NCBI GenBank assembly: GCA_014058105.1
Contig: JACGCM010001272.1
Span: 1,116,001 to 1,180,000, forward strand
DNA from: Kingdonia uniflora
Taxonomy: Eukaryota > Streptophyta > Magnoliopsida > Ranunculales > Circaeasteraceae
Direction of reading: 5' to 3'
DNA: 64,000 bases
A model generated the notes under the pieces. The model ran no database searches and was not told the DNA's origin. It saw nothing but the letters and a program-made list of their open reading frames with translations. The position numbers were made by a program, and so were the translations under genes. Positions 1 through 11,217 of this stretch are shown in pieces. Positions within the stretch are counted from its first letter, which is position 1; each line of letters starts with the position of its first letter.

Positions 1-330
1 CATTATTTTAAAAGATCTGAACTTGTTAAACCAGGAAACAGTTCTTTCTGCATCACATATGTTTTAGGATATGCTTTAACTAACTCTTATCACAGAGAGT
101 TATTCATGCAAAATGAAATGATTGAGATATATAATATCTTCTCTAAAATTGGAAAATTTTACCAACCTCGGATAGAGAAATTAGATGAACTTCCAAAAAA
201 TTGAAGCCTAAACATAAGAGAAAAACCCTTCTAGGTTAGCAAAGACCAACGGAGATATACGTACAAAATGGACAGATAAAAGTAAGAAACTCTTCCAGGT
301 TCCAAATTAGGAAAGATATATTAAAAGAAG
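1..330 (+). pseudogene. Endogenous caulimovirid movement protein, C-terminal part (copy 1)
   Basis: Broken reading frames correspond closely to the C-terminal part of the movement-protein-like region found in reverse at 2005-2345. Both copies contain the run LVKPGNSSF and a YALTN motif, followed by a lysine-rich tail. In Caulimoviridae this 30K-superfamily protein forms tubules through plasmodesmata and precedes the coat domain in the polyprotein, and the coat-like frame follows on the same strand here. The window edge cuts off the N-terminal part. Stops and frameshifts make it non-functional. The genus is not resolved. Confidence 0.6.
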
Positions 331-1180
331 AACCTACAAACCAATCCCTTGCAGAAATTAGACGATTGTCGGTAAAATAGATACTCTCCAAAGGGCCCTT
401 TCGGACTAATAGAACCAATAAAAAATTAGAGAAAATAAAATTAAGTATTTAGAGAGATGTTTTTTTCCCATCTCTTACCTCAAATTATGGAACACATGAC
501 AAGCGTCAAAGAGCTCCAAATGGATATATCCAGCAGACTCCTTTAAGCAAGATTGTTACGGAGATACATGATTTATCTCTCAAAGAAGAAAGCTTAAGTG
601 CAATACAATTAAACAAAATCACTGAGGAAATAAACCAAAGTAATATATTATAAACCATATTAAACATACTAATGGTTATAGAGACAACAGGGAGATTCTT
701 TTCATAGAATTTGAAACCACCACTAACAATACTAAATATCAGCAAGTATATTTAGGAAAAAGTTAGAAGACAGGTTTGAAAACCCTGAAAAAATAAATCT
801 AGACACCATCATCGAACTCTTATCTATGGATGATAAGGAATAAGGAGAAAAAATCTGCATGGCCAATAACAGATACGAAGACGATGAATCTGTAAGATCA
901 GAAGACGACTCAGAATCAAATGAAGAAAATATTTAGAAAAAGATAAAAATGAACTTACAACCTTCTAGAGAAGAAGGCCAAGGTTCTAAAACAAATACTA
1001 TAAGACAAACCTATCTTAACATAAATGTTAAAAGTGAGGAACAACAGATAAGAAGAAGGTATGAACTCAGACCAGAGGAAGATGCTGAGTTTGAAAGAAC
1101 TAGAACTATCCCTATCAGATCTAATACCACTACGAATAGAATACCTAACTTCCACAACACTAATATCCCTACATAATATC
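331..1180 (+). pseudogene. Caulimovirid polyprotein segment between movement and coat regions
   Basis: This is decayed coding sequence between the movement-protein and coat-like parts. A frame at about 484-650 contains a helical, charged stretch with IVTEIHDLSL and LNKITEEI. A second open stretch at 949-1176 is rich in arginine, glutamate and asparagine. Both fit the poorly conserved acidic/basic linker seen before the capsid domain in caulimovirids, but no diagnostic motif is present. The assignment rests on position and shared strand. Confidence 0.4.
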
Positions 1181-1995
1181 AACTAAAATAATGAGTTGGC
1201 ATTCCTGAAACATCTATTTTGGATATAGATTGTATCTGAGAAAGAGAAAAATTAATAATAGAATGGTGCGCTTAAATCAGCATTATCATCCAAACTACTT
1301 CAGAACTAACAACAAACCTACAAGTAGTAAGAGCATTAATTTACCACAAACTAAGTAGAAATGTAAGAACATGGTTTGACAAACTTACAGAAGAAGAACA
1401 CAATGGATTGGGTCAAGGATGTAAAACTGGACTCGAATATTTAAATAAAGTCACGGATGCCATTTACAGAGAAATAGTTGGTGAGGATAAAAAGTAATAT
1501 AAAACCCAAATATCCCAATTAGAAGAAGTCTAAGCTACATGGCATTTGGATAGCCTTACCATTTGCAATATGTACTATTTTGACACATACACATGTGAAT
1601 ACAAAATATTTTACCATAAACTTAATAAATCAGTTCAGGAATATTATAGAACTTTATTTTATAATAAACTTCCAGAAAATATTACCCGAGTATTCAGAGA
1701 AGAATTTACCAACTAGGATTTTATCCCAAATACTCTTAGGGAATGAGTAAAATTCCTAAAACAGTATATTATACTAGCTTGTCAACAACAGATAGTCACC
1801 AAACAACTTAAAGGTAAAGATAACATCTATTGTGACAAAACAAATGCCGATAAACCAAGAAAATATAGATGCACTATAACATCCCATAAAAAGAAAAAGA
1901 AATTATTTAAAAGGGAATTTTCACAAAAAAAATACTGATTCAAAAAATATAAAGGAAAAAAGTTATTTAGAAACAAAGAAAACCTCATTTTTAGA
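1181..1995 (+). pseudogene. Endogenous caulimovirid coat protein-like domain
   Basis: The frame from about 1257 reads TWFDKLTEEEHNGLGQGCK, then LNKSVQEYYRTLFYNKLP, then a lysine-rich C-terminal tail. This helical capsid-like fold followed by a basic tail resembles Caulimoviridae coat proteins. The tail normally holds a CxCxxCxxxGHxxxxC zinc knuckle; here only YRC followed by TSHKKKKK survives, so the knuckle is degenerate. At least five in-frame stops and small shifts are visible. Sequence ends abruptly at about 1995, where it meets the opposite-strand movement protein copy. Confidence 0.55.
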
Positions 1996-2004
1996 AGAAA
2001 TTCT

Positions 2005-2931
2005 TTTCTTGAAATTCTTCCTAATTTGGAACCTGGAAAGGTTTCTTACTTCCATTTGTCCATTTTGTATATATATCTTCTTTGGTCTTTCATAACCTAG
2101 AAAGGATTTTTCCCTTATGTTTAGGCTCCAATTTTTTGGAAGTTCATCTAATTCTTCTATCTGAGGTTGGTGAATTTTTCTATTTCAGAGAAGATATCAT
2201 CCATCTCAATCATTTCTTTTTGCTTGAATAACCCACTGTGATGAAAGTTAGTTAAAGCATATCCTATAACATATGTGATGTTGAAAGAACTATTTCCTGG
2301 TTTAACAAGTTTAAATCTTTTTAAATGATGGGCTAAACTCAAAGTTTTGTTTAAATCTTTGTCATGTAGACTTATTGTATACTTTGGGTATACTAAAAAG
2401 ACTAATTTTTTTGTAACTTAGGTTTCCTTGAACCATTCTTAATAATGCATCTCAGCGGTTATTAATACGATCATCAAGTATTAATACTTTGATAGGCGTA
2501 TTAATTCCTTCTCGAAAGTGTGACTTTATCATAATCTGGATTCCTCCTAGATGTATATAACCTATTTTACTCATGTCATTTTTTGGGATGGCATTTATTC
2601 TTAGTTTTAAGTCTTCTCTTGTGATGAGAGGAAGATTTATGCGTCCTGATGTTTCTTTTATATCAAGACTAAATTCGTTATGACTAAAGCCAAAATAAAC
2701 CAAATTTTTTCTTTTAATAAACATTCCTGCAATCTTAGATATATTGTTGGGAACCTTAAATATCTCGTTTTTATCCAAAGAAAGTTTTTTCATTATAATT
2801 TCATTAAATTTTTCTTTTCAGATAATTAAATCAGTGGAGAAATTTCCTTCTTATTCATGAACTTTATATAATTCCATTTCTGAATTTATACTGTTGTCAT
2901 AAGAATTACTAGGTTCAGTTTCTGGTTCCAT
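2005..2931 (-). pseudogene. Endogenous caulimovirid movement protein (copy 2)
   Basis: The frame can be followed from a methionine at 2931 through 2793-2452 and on to about 2040. The core reads IGYIHLGGIQIMIKSHF followed by a TPI and DDRINNR stretch. This is the signature of the 30K movement protein of Caulimoviridae, in which the invariant aspartate of DDR lies downstream of the beta-strand core. Two stops lie in the N-terminal 60 codons, and a frameshift separates the core from the C-terminal part at 2342-2157. It is truncated against the coat-like copy at about 2005, so no downstream polyprotein follows. Copy 1 shares only the C-terminal part. Confidence 0.65.
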
Positions 2932-4790
2932 TTCTAGCCTTCCTGGATTCTATGAAATCTTATGTGCTTTCAAGCACTTGAGACTGAGTAAATAACTTTT
3001 TGTCTCATCGTTATGCATCATTAGACATCCTCAAGAGGGGTATGTGTGCATGTTGTGAATACAATTTTACCCATTATGAGAAGGTCTTCCCTCTGTCAGT
3101 GTTGTTAGTAGATAGCTCTCCCTCTCTCATCGTCTTCTTCATTAAATTTTGTGTTTGAATGATATGTGATTGCAAAGTTCTGGAGAGTATAGTTGGAGGG
3201 GATTTTCTTTTGAGGGGATCTAGCTAGGCTTTTGAAAGTTTAATTTGAGGTTTATTTGGTTTCAGGTTTTGAGTGTTTGTTTGATTTGGTTTTGTGATGT
3301 TTGTGGTGTTTATAGGAATTGTGACGAGGTGGGTATAGGTGTTGCAACTACACAAGACGGAGGGGTAGGCAGGGTACACAAAGTTTTATCATATGCCAAT
3401 TTCGGTAAGTTTAGTTTTGGGTTCTGTTAGTTCATGATCATTTAATATTTGCTTAAGTGAAGTGGCATGGTAGGTAGAATTGCAACTTGAATCAATAACA
3501 GTCTATTTTGAGGGTTAAGGGAAAAGAAGTAGAATATCTAAGTACCTAATGCCACAATCTCTCCTGATGCATATCCTACCACCATCTTGAATCAAATTGA
3601 AAACTTATAAGTTGCTAAACCCTAATTGATAAATTAGAATGTGAATTATGGACTGATTTAGATTTGGTTCTCTTAACTCTAAAATCTATAGATGTAATTC
3701 GAAAATTAGCATCTGATTTCTAATAGTATTGTTACTGAATATCATTGTGAGTTCAAATAGTATAGCGGCTCAAATTAGTTTTTTCTTCATAAAAAATATT
3801 GTCTGAACTAAAGTCATTGTTAGTTTTAAATTGGAATTACTAGAATATTCTATCCTGAAATGGGATGAGATAAATCAAGACAAATTATGTGAAATCTAAA
3901 CCAAATAGGTAGAATAAGTTCATTTGAGGTCGTATTCATGTTGCTATAAATTTCTCTTATAGTATAGTTATTTCAATCTATATTGACATGGTTTGTCCTT
4001 TTCATGTGTGCCTTGCAGTAGAGTTCTGGGAAAAAGTGTTAGGCTTGTTATTACGACAATATAGGCGTCGTCTTGAGTTTTTTGGTGGGGCTTTATTTTC
4101 ATATATATGTTTCAGCTAATAAGGTATGTACCCTAATATATCACTTTATAATTGCTTTATGTAATACCATACCCTTTTGTTGCCTCCTTGTCGCAAAATA
4201 TTTACAGATTTATCGAAATTAATCTTTTATCCACTATCGATGGAAAAGAGTAATCAAAATTACTTAGCTTAATTGAATAGATTAAATGGTAAATAGTTTA
4301 AAGGTACCACCCTTTTTACTGTTTGGTGCTTAATCATTTTTATGAATTTTGGTCATTTTTGCCTTGTATGAAGTTCGGTAACCATCCACTTTACTGGTGC
4401 TTATCATCCGCATTAATCATCTATTTTGTATTTATAGATTAAGTGAGAGCTGATTTGTGGAACCCTTAAATAGTAGTGAGGAATTGATGGTATAGATTGC
4501 ACAATTGCATTATAAGTACTAAACCTCGAGTTATCATTGGTCTTAACTGACTTCATGTAAGCTAGAATAAGATATTAAATTATTTTCTTAGAAAACGTCA
4601 CCGATAAAGCACAAAGAACCAGCAAGCATGATAAAATCAATGGTCGCACATATCTTTTGTAAGCATCTTCGGTGCTAGATACATATATTTTGCCACCTAA
4701 ATTCGCTAGCTAAGTGTTAACTAAACTAACAATTTATAGGCTAGCGATATTGACCTCTTTGGTCAGATCCCGACAAATAGCTATTTATTA
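2932..4790. other. No gene recognised
   Basis: AT-rich sequence without a convincing coding frame or a recognised repeat. The stretch just after 2931 lies upstream of the movement-protein start and could be remnant viral leader or promoter sequence, but no primer-binding site or clear promoter was seen. Confidence 0.4.
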
Positions 4791-6239
4791 GAGTGTTCAA
4801 GCTTAGATCCCCTTTAAAAGGGTGTTATGTTATTCTTCTAGCTGTACAATACATTATTAGGACTTTTTTTTATTGCTTAGTCCAAATGATTATACTCTCC
4901 TCTTCCTCAGTAATTTTGTCCAGTGCAATCTCCCTCACAATAGCTTTTCAAGCTTCAGACTTCAGCACCAATTCAAAGAATATCTCAGAGAACAAGTGAC
5001 GCCCAATCTCATACTGCCTCCCCCTCGCAGTCAACCTATCAAACTAAATTTTAGATTCTGGCAAACTTACATCATAGTCTAGCAGCCCAAAGATTATTAC
5101 CTGTACTTCTGCAATCTTTATTGCTAAATGCCCCTTACACGCATGCCGAGCTCTCTGAGAACGAGTCATCACTATTTTATTTTATTTTAATTTTATTTTA
5201 CTCCCTATTCTCAATTACATTTCAAGCATTATTTATACCTATAGATTACTATAACTTCAGGTCCCTTTCATTCCACATGAATCATAACGTATCCATTCCC
5301 ATCATCGATAACTGATAAGCCTAAGATCGTGCTAGAACTTTATCTGAGTTTATCATTTTATATCGACCTGATTGCATTCCGACCATATCTTGGTCTACCT
5401 AACTTTCACAATCTCTCCCATATGTTACATATTTCCACAAATTTCTCCACAGCTGATTTCATAGCTTTCTTTCAGTTCGATAAAAATACCTTTTACATCT
5501 TCAAATATGTCTCCAACAGGTCAACTAATGCATTGTAAAAAGATACATTATAACATTTTTTAAGCTCAACCTACAAATCTGCTTTCTATTATTATTATAC
5601 CACATGTCTATCATACATCACTTCAACTAGCCATAGTTTGACTTATCAGTCATTTTTAGTGTACTTACTACAATAGAAAATTATATTTCAATATCCTAAC
5701 ATATATATTTTTAGTTCGATTCACCATACTAATTTCTATTTTGATCTACCAACACAGAATTTCTATATAACTATCTTTTAAATTAGCCCGAATATTGCTT
5801 ACAAAATAGTTTATAGAGTACAATTTTTTAGAGCTTTTCTAAAGCTCGATCTTCAGGTTACATGACATTTTAGTTTTTCATCTCTGTTTCATACTGAAAT
5901 ACTTCTGCAAGAAAAAAAAAATAGGAAGTAGGTTGTAAAAGAGCCTGAACCAACTTCAGCATTAATTACTCCTGCGAGAGAAAAATGTTGATTATGGAGA
6001 AGAAAATTTCCAATCTTTGTCTCCCATCTCCACCACCACCGTCTCTTTCTCCGTAACCCTCACCACCTCCGTGGAGCAGAGAAAGACGTACGAGCCTCTT
6101 TTCATAGTACCCAATCCTTTGCAGGATATAGGCAGTACTTCCGGGTGCTTACACCAGCTGCCATATCTATCCCCTCAACCTTGTCCTCCGCAAGCAGACG
6201 AAGGCATACTCGGCACTACTCCCCTGACATAGACACATA

Positions 6240-6431
6240 TTAAAACTGCCACATTTGGAAATAATCATCCTCCACTTCCGTCGCTTCCTCCTCCGTTATC
6301 CTATGGTAAGTGGGTGGTACTGATATGGGAGAAGGCATCTCTAGCGCTTGATTGCTAAAGTTTCTCAACTGCAACCTCAGCAATTCAACAAGAACCCTCG
6401 ACTCATATACCTGGTGCCTGGTTATCACCAT
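6240..6431 (-). pseudogene. Short antisense ORF of Tat element, copy C
   Basis: An open frame of 64 codons antisense to the retrotransposon and just inside its 3' LTR. It contains a basic start (MVITRHQVYESR), a leucine-rich helix, an NFSNQ segment, then MPSPISVPPTYHRITEEEA. The same pattern occurs in copy B (9273-9521), copy A (57584-57766) and more distantly in element E (28478-28801). No family is recognised. This copy has no stop in the conserved part; the frame also extends upstream to 6524, but the extension is not shared. Confidence 0.55.
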
Positions 6432-6774
6432 ATTCAAGAACAAAGGAACCACCAGATATGTCAACAAATAGAGTACTTTTATAACGACGACAGATACTAC
6501 AGTAAAGTTACAATTTATATCCAACCCACATTCAATGTTGAGCTAGATTTCTAAAGCAGTCATTATTCAAAGAACAAACTTTACTGGGAACCCAAACGCC
6601 AAGTACATTAATCCTTTCCAACATAATTAATGCCTGACTACAGTCTTCTATACATAAATACTAAGTTCCCAACCAGTCAAATCCTACATCATAACATTTT
6701 AACTTCCAACACCAACAGTTCATAAATTTTTTCTCAACCAAAACCACTTGTGCCTTCAGTTGTGAGGGGGCAAT

Positions 6775-7308
6775 TGTAGGGACTTATCCCTCGAACTACT
6801 CCAAACTTGAGCTACCTAAATATCAGGCTTACGCATTATATATGTAACATGTACAACCAGCATTAACACCTAAACCATGAACTGATAAAGAACGTTGACC
6901 GAGCACTACAACAAATATGAACAAGTTAAAGACATCTGTCTCCCACAAACTAGTAGTTACACATTTAACTACCACTTGGTCCACTTTTCAGGAGAACGTA
7001 CTTCTACATGATAGCGAGCTAAGAGTGAGGTCTATATAAAGGATTAGTTCCAGAGGAGAAAGGACCAAAATTTTCTTATCTCAAAAGATCAAATATTTAT
7101 AGTTTAAGAGATTTTTATAATAAGATATCAGCCTCAAGCAATAAAAGTTACAGTTACTAAATCCTCAAGTCGAGGTCGGGGATTTTTAAACCTATTCAAA
7201 GTTTTACCACGCTAAAGCACCTGTATTATTTCTTGAATTATATTAATTCTTATCACAGGTACATTTGGTAAAAGATCTTATTTCGAGCTACGAAATAAGG
7301 CCATTATA
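6775..7308 (+). repeat. 3' LTR of Tat copy C
   Basis: Begins TGTAGGGACTTATCCC directly after the polypurine tract and ends CCATTATA, the usual terminal CA mutated to TA. It contains TATATAAAG and the conserved block AATAAGATATCAGCCTCAAG shared with the LTRs of copies A and B. It is about 534 bases, shorter than the 614-622 bases of the other LTRs because of internal deletions. Confidence 0.8.
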
Positions 7309-7783
7309 AAACTCTATTTTCCTTTATCCAATCTTTATTACCTCTTTCAACAGAAAAAAAAAAGTTTTCTTACGGATTTCACTAATACGCTTACATTTTT
7401 ATTTTATTTTGAACTTAAGTCCTACTTCATGAATTCGATATAAAAAATCATATTTTTATGATAGGAATATGTGATTTAAGGTAAGAAAGTGGGAAATAAA
7501 GTTTATTGCACTCATGATGTTGAAAAAAGTAAAAAGATACTTCAATGACAGGTTTGATAAAGAATGTTAATGGTGAAGGAGCTAAAATGAAATTATTGGA
7601 AGATGAATGGGCGGATTTAAAATAACTACTCTTTATTTAATGAATTTTACCTTTATGTCCTCACCTAAGGTGTACTCCCATTAAGAACACTGTTGCCTGT
7701 AACAGTTTCCTATTATATAGATAGATATAGTTGGATAACTTTGGGAAGCTCATGAACCTTACTTGTACACCAAACTTTTTACC
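7309..7783. other. No gene recognised
   Basis: AT-rich spacer between the copy C LTR and the hAT element. No coding frame or repeat was recognised. Confidence 0.4.
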
Positions 7784-8062
7784 ATGGTTTTAAATAACCG
7801 TTATAGCAACCATTATAACGGTAATGGTAATGCTTTGAGCCCATTCCATTATACCCCATGTTCTGTTCTAAAATATAACACCCGTTATTTGTTGTTACAG
7901 ACCATAAGTTTATGCTATAACGGCTTTTGTTACCGTCATAACAATACGTTAATTTTAATATCTTTCTTCATTTTTAATGAACCTTATACACTGCTATACA
8001 CCGTTATAACACCGTTATATGTCGTTATATTATTATTGAGGAAATTATTTCTTGTGATATGA
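7784..8062. repeat. hAT left end with clustered ATAACGG motifs
   Basis: Contains at least eight copies or near-copies of CCGTTAT or its complement ATAACGG, including ACCGTTATAAC and CATTATAACGGTAATGG. In hAT elements such subterminal repeats are known transposase-binding sites. An apparent 99-codon open frame here is a by-product of the repeats. Confidence 0.65.
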
Positions 8063-8129
8063 TATGAAATAACCACTAAGGTGAGAAAATCATTTCTTGT
8101 GATATGATATGAAATAACTACTAAGGTGA
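8047..8129. repeat. Short tandem duplication, 45-base period
   Basis: Two copies of a 38-base unit, starting ATTTCTTGTGATATGATATG, at 8047-8084 and 8092-8129. They differ at one base (ACCACTAAGG against ACTACTAAGG). Confidence 0.8.
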
Positions 8130-8343
8130 TATCAACCCATATTACATGTTCTTTCCTTCCACTTTCTCAAATAAAAATGCCATGTGTCACCCGACCTTAG
8201 CATTGAATAATTTGATTGAAAAGTTGATATCAACCCCACTTGAGCAGGCACAAGTAATGTTAGAGGTATTCAAAGTCCATTACACAAAATTATATATGCA
8301 TGTTATTACAATTTAATATAATATAATATTTCTTATTTGGCAC

Positions 8344-8957
8344 TGTAATGGCTTAATTCCGTAAGCTCGAGATGGCTCAGAATTACCACTTGCACAAATG
8401 TTCATGTGACAAAACTTAACATGAAATAAGAAATGACAAATATGATTTAGCATGGAAAACCTCTGAATAGGTAAAAAAGCACGACCTCGAGTTGAGAGTT
8501 TTTGTAATAATAACTTTTATTGCTTGAGACTGATATCTTATTACAAGTAATCTCTCGAAATATAAATACTTGATCTTGTAAGTAAAAAGTTTGGTGCTTT
8601 GAGAATCTAGAAAATATAGTTTTCTTAGTAATTTCTCATGTATTTTTCTGGTCTCTGTCTCTTCTAGAACTTTTTCTTTATATAAGTTATTTTCGCAGTT
8701 CTTTATCGTGCTAAAGTACGTTCTTCAAATAATGTGGTAAGTGGTGCTTGACTAAGTAACTGTTGAGTTCGTGAGAGACAGGTATCTTTGACTTGTTCAT
8801 ATTTTTCTGTTGAGATCGACCCACGTTTTTTATCAGTTCGTGGCGTAGGTGTCAATGCTAACGGCTAATGTCATGTGTAAAATACGTGAGTCTGACATGG
8901 AGGTAGTTCAAACTGAAATAGCTTGAATTGGGTTAGATCGAGGGATAGGCCCCCACA
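8344..8957 (-). repeat. 3' LTR of Tat copy B
   Basis: 614 bases beginning TGTAATGGCTTAATTCC and ending GATAGGCCCCCACA as read on the plus strand. It shares long blocks with 23328-23944, including the GGTTAGATCGAGGGATAGGC end. The two LTRs differ at a substantial fraction of positions by eye. Confidence 0.9.
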
Positions 8958-8972
8958 ATCGCCCCCTCGCAA
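8958..8972 (-). promoter_or_regulatory. Polypurine tract, Tat copy B
   Basis: On the minus strand it reads TTGCGAGGGGGCGAT immediately before the 3' LTR. It primes plus-strand DNA synthesis in LTR elements. Copy A has the equivalent GAGGGGGCAAT. Confidence 0.8.
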
Positions 8973-9220
8973 CCGAAGTCACGAGTGGCTTTGGTTGAGA
9001 AAGAATTTGCAAGTATATATGTATATGGGTTTTGGAAGTTTTTAAAATAAAAGAAGTAGTGATGTGGATTTTACTGCATGGAAAATGCGTATTTTTTATA
9101 GGGGATGTTTTGAATGATGATGGGAATATTGATGTACGCGACGGTTAGGGTTTTGAGAGTTTTGTCTATATTAAATGACGACGCTTGGGAAACGTACCTG
9201 CACATTAAATATTAGGGCAA

Positions 9221-9521
9221 TATAAATAGTACCTATACCGAGGATTGTGGCAAAAGTACTCTGGAAATCTCATTGACGATGGTGATGACCCGAAGAATGG
9301 TTCATGAAGAGAAAATTTATGTTGAGATACAAAAGCTAAAATTGAGATATTTTGGTGATCAATCCATGAAGATGCCTACCCCCGTTCCCGTTCCACCGAC
9401 GTACAAAGGTATGTTGGAAGAAGAAGTGACTGAAGTAGAGGAATATTACGTGGAGATTACATCACGTTGTCTTAACAGGCGAGCAATGTTAAAGGTATCT
9501 CCGCATCCTTGCAGAAGATAA
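9221..9521 (+). pseudogene. Short antisense ORF of Tat copy B with TATA box
   Basis: A TATAAATAG box at 9221-9228 lies 45 bases upstream of an open frame starting at 9273. The conserved part reads MVHEEKIYVEIQKLKLRY, then FGDQSMKMPTPVPVPPTY and an acidic segment EEEVTEVEEYY. The frame is open for 82 codons, but only about the first 60 are shared with copies A and C. It runs antisense to the retrotransposon. The TATA box, a shared lead-in (GTACCTGCACATTAAAT) and protein-level similarity suggest a real small gene of the element. The function is unknown; there is no signal peptide, and an amphipathic helix is plausible. Confidence 0.6.
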
Positions 9522-11217
9522 GGTTGAGGAGACAGATGCGGGAGTTGGCATAACTGCGGGTCATTGTACTGATATCTTCTGTAGGATTGGATTCTTATGT
9601 CGGACCCCCTTCGTCTCTACCAGCTCAGCAGAGGTGGTGGTTATAGAGGAGGCGATGGTGGTAGTGGAGAAGGGAGACGAAGAATAGAAGTTTACTTCTG
9701 CACTTCTATTATTTCTTGGCGCTAAGAAGACCTTCTTTTTGAAGATTTGGTTCAAGCACGGACTTTTTCTTTTTCATAGTTTCCATTTGAAGCTCGACCC
9801 CATGTTTAGATTTCGACCAAACTCATGGGAAGGAGGATTTTATGTATTTTCCAATGCCTGCATTATATCAGAAGATTCTTAGAGTGAAACATCATTGAAG
9901 TTAGATTGGAGTACCTGAAAGACTTGCTACCTGTAAAGTACTTGAAAAACTTGATATCTGTAAAGTACCTGATTTTAGAGTATTTGAAAGACTTGTTATC
10001 AGTAAAGTACCTAAAATATTTGTTATTTATAAAGTACCTGTAATTTATATTCAAGCTTAATAAAATCTATTATCCAAACTCTATGTATATCAAGAATAAC
10101 TCTTGAAATCGAGCTATGAGTAATTAGGCTATTTATGAATAGAGGATGAAATGTTATGTATGAGATTAGAACTTTTCAATCTGTTTATAGTAATCAAGCT
10201 GTAAAAATATGTTTGTAACATGAAATATGTGTAAGGATTTATTTTTGAACTGAGTGACTGAGAATTATAGGGGAAAGGGATAACTGAAAAAGTTTTGGGA
10301 TTTAAGAATGGGAAATTTGAGCCCAGGGGGGTCGTTCTAGAATATTAGATTTAGAAAGAGCAAGTTTGATATGGAATAAGCCGGACAGACTGAGGACGAT
10401 ATGGAGAGATATGTTCAAAAATGTTTTTTAGGATACTAGGGCTTTCTGTTATGAAGGAACATGATAATATCTCAAACCGTGGGCGATTCGCAGTAATCTA
10501 GAAAGCTGTATAAAATAGGGGAAATGAGCTTTAAACAGGTGGAAGAGAATAGAAATGGTGTAGACTCGATCTAAGAGAATTCCTTATACTGTTGAGGGGC
10601 AGTTGGCGATAAAGATAGCTGAAGTGCGGGAACAGATTTTTGGTTTGTTAGATTATGATACTGACCTGCCAGTGAGGGAGTGTTAGTTTAAAGGTTAAGA
10701 TTGGATGGGTAGAGAACTTGAGTATGAACGTTACTTTTATAAAGAGCTATTTTAGGAGGTGATGATGGAGCCTGCAGCTTAAAAAGAAGTCGTGAGATTG
10801 ATTGCTAAAGAAGAGATCGAATTGGAAGATGTGAGGATTGCTGGAGGCGAACTAATCGGATGTGGTTCCCTGGGACATCAAGGATGTGTTAAGTATAATT
10901 ATATATGAGGGAGTGAATTGTATTGAGAATGTCATGATAATGAAGTGAATGTAGTGAGAGGCAGTATAATTAAATATAATTATATGAGTTTAAATAATTG
11001 TCAAAGAAATGAAATTAGAATAAAGTTTGAATATGTCCTCTATTGTTCCGTATGCTGTTTGTGACTGCTGTAAAAAAATAATTTGAATATTTTAAAATGT
11101 TGAGAGCTTTGGAAATAACGTGAGCACTTCTATAAGTAGAAGAAACAAAAAAAAATAGAAATAGTAGGTAGCTTTTGATTTTGTCTTTGGTGCAAAAGTA
11201 GGGAGAGATTGATTGGG
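9522..11217 (+). pseudogene. Antisense region of Tat copy B with a second conserved ORF
   Basis: Mostly degenerate sequence. Frames at about 10577-10908 read IKIAEVREQIFGLLDYD, then broken sequence, then KEEIELEDVRIAGGELIGCG and HQGC near the end. The same product is open in copy A at 56159-56480 and recognisable in copy C. About 9890-10050 carries an irregular repeat of AAAGTACCTGA and ACTTG units that also appears at 57020-57130. No domain is recognised. Confidence 0.5.

Larger units (their letters stand above)
1..2345. repeat. Inverted repeat of caulimovirid sequence
   Basis: The left arm (1 to about 315) matches the reverse complement of the right arm (about 2025-2345) over roughly 310 bases with scattered substitutions. 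The arms hold the same movement-protein segment and the loop holds coat-like sequence. The left arm starts at the window edge and may be longer. Confidence 0.7.
4790..7308 (+). mobile_element. Tat-lineage Ty3/gypsy retrotransposon, 3' fragment (copy C)
   Basis: This matches the 3' part of copy A (about 56160-58721) and the reverse of copy B (8344-10910). In order, it contains a decayed antisense ORF at about 4880-5090, a degenerate AT-rich stretch, the short antisense ORF at 6240-6431, a polypurine tract with GAGGGGGCAAT ending at 6774, and the 3' LTR. Gag, pol and the 5' LTR are absent. The left boundary is uncertain because the sequence fades into unrelated DNA. Confidence 0.7.

Noticed and set aside
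2932..3100. Caulimovirid promoter with as-1-like element
   Set aside because: GATGCATAACGATGAG is too far from the TGACG tandem and no transcription signal pair was found.
7763..8062. 99-codon open frame at the hAT left end
   Set aside because: Made of the repeated CCGTTATAAC motifs; no protein similarity.
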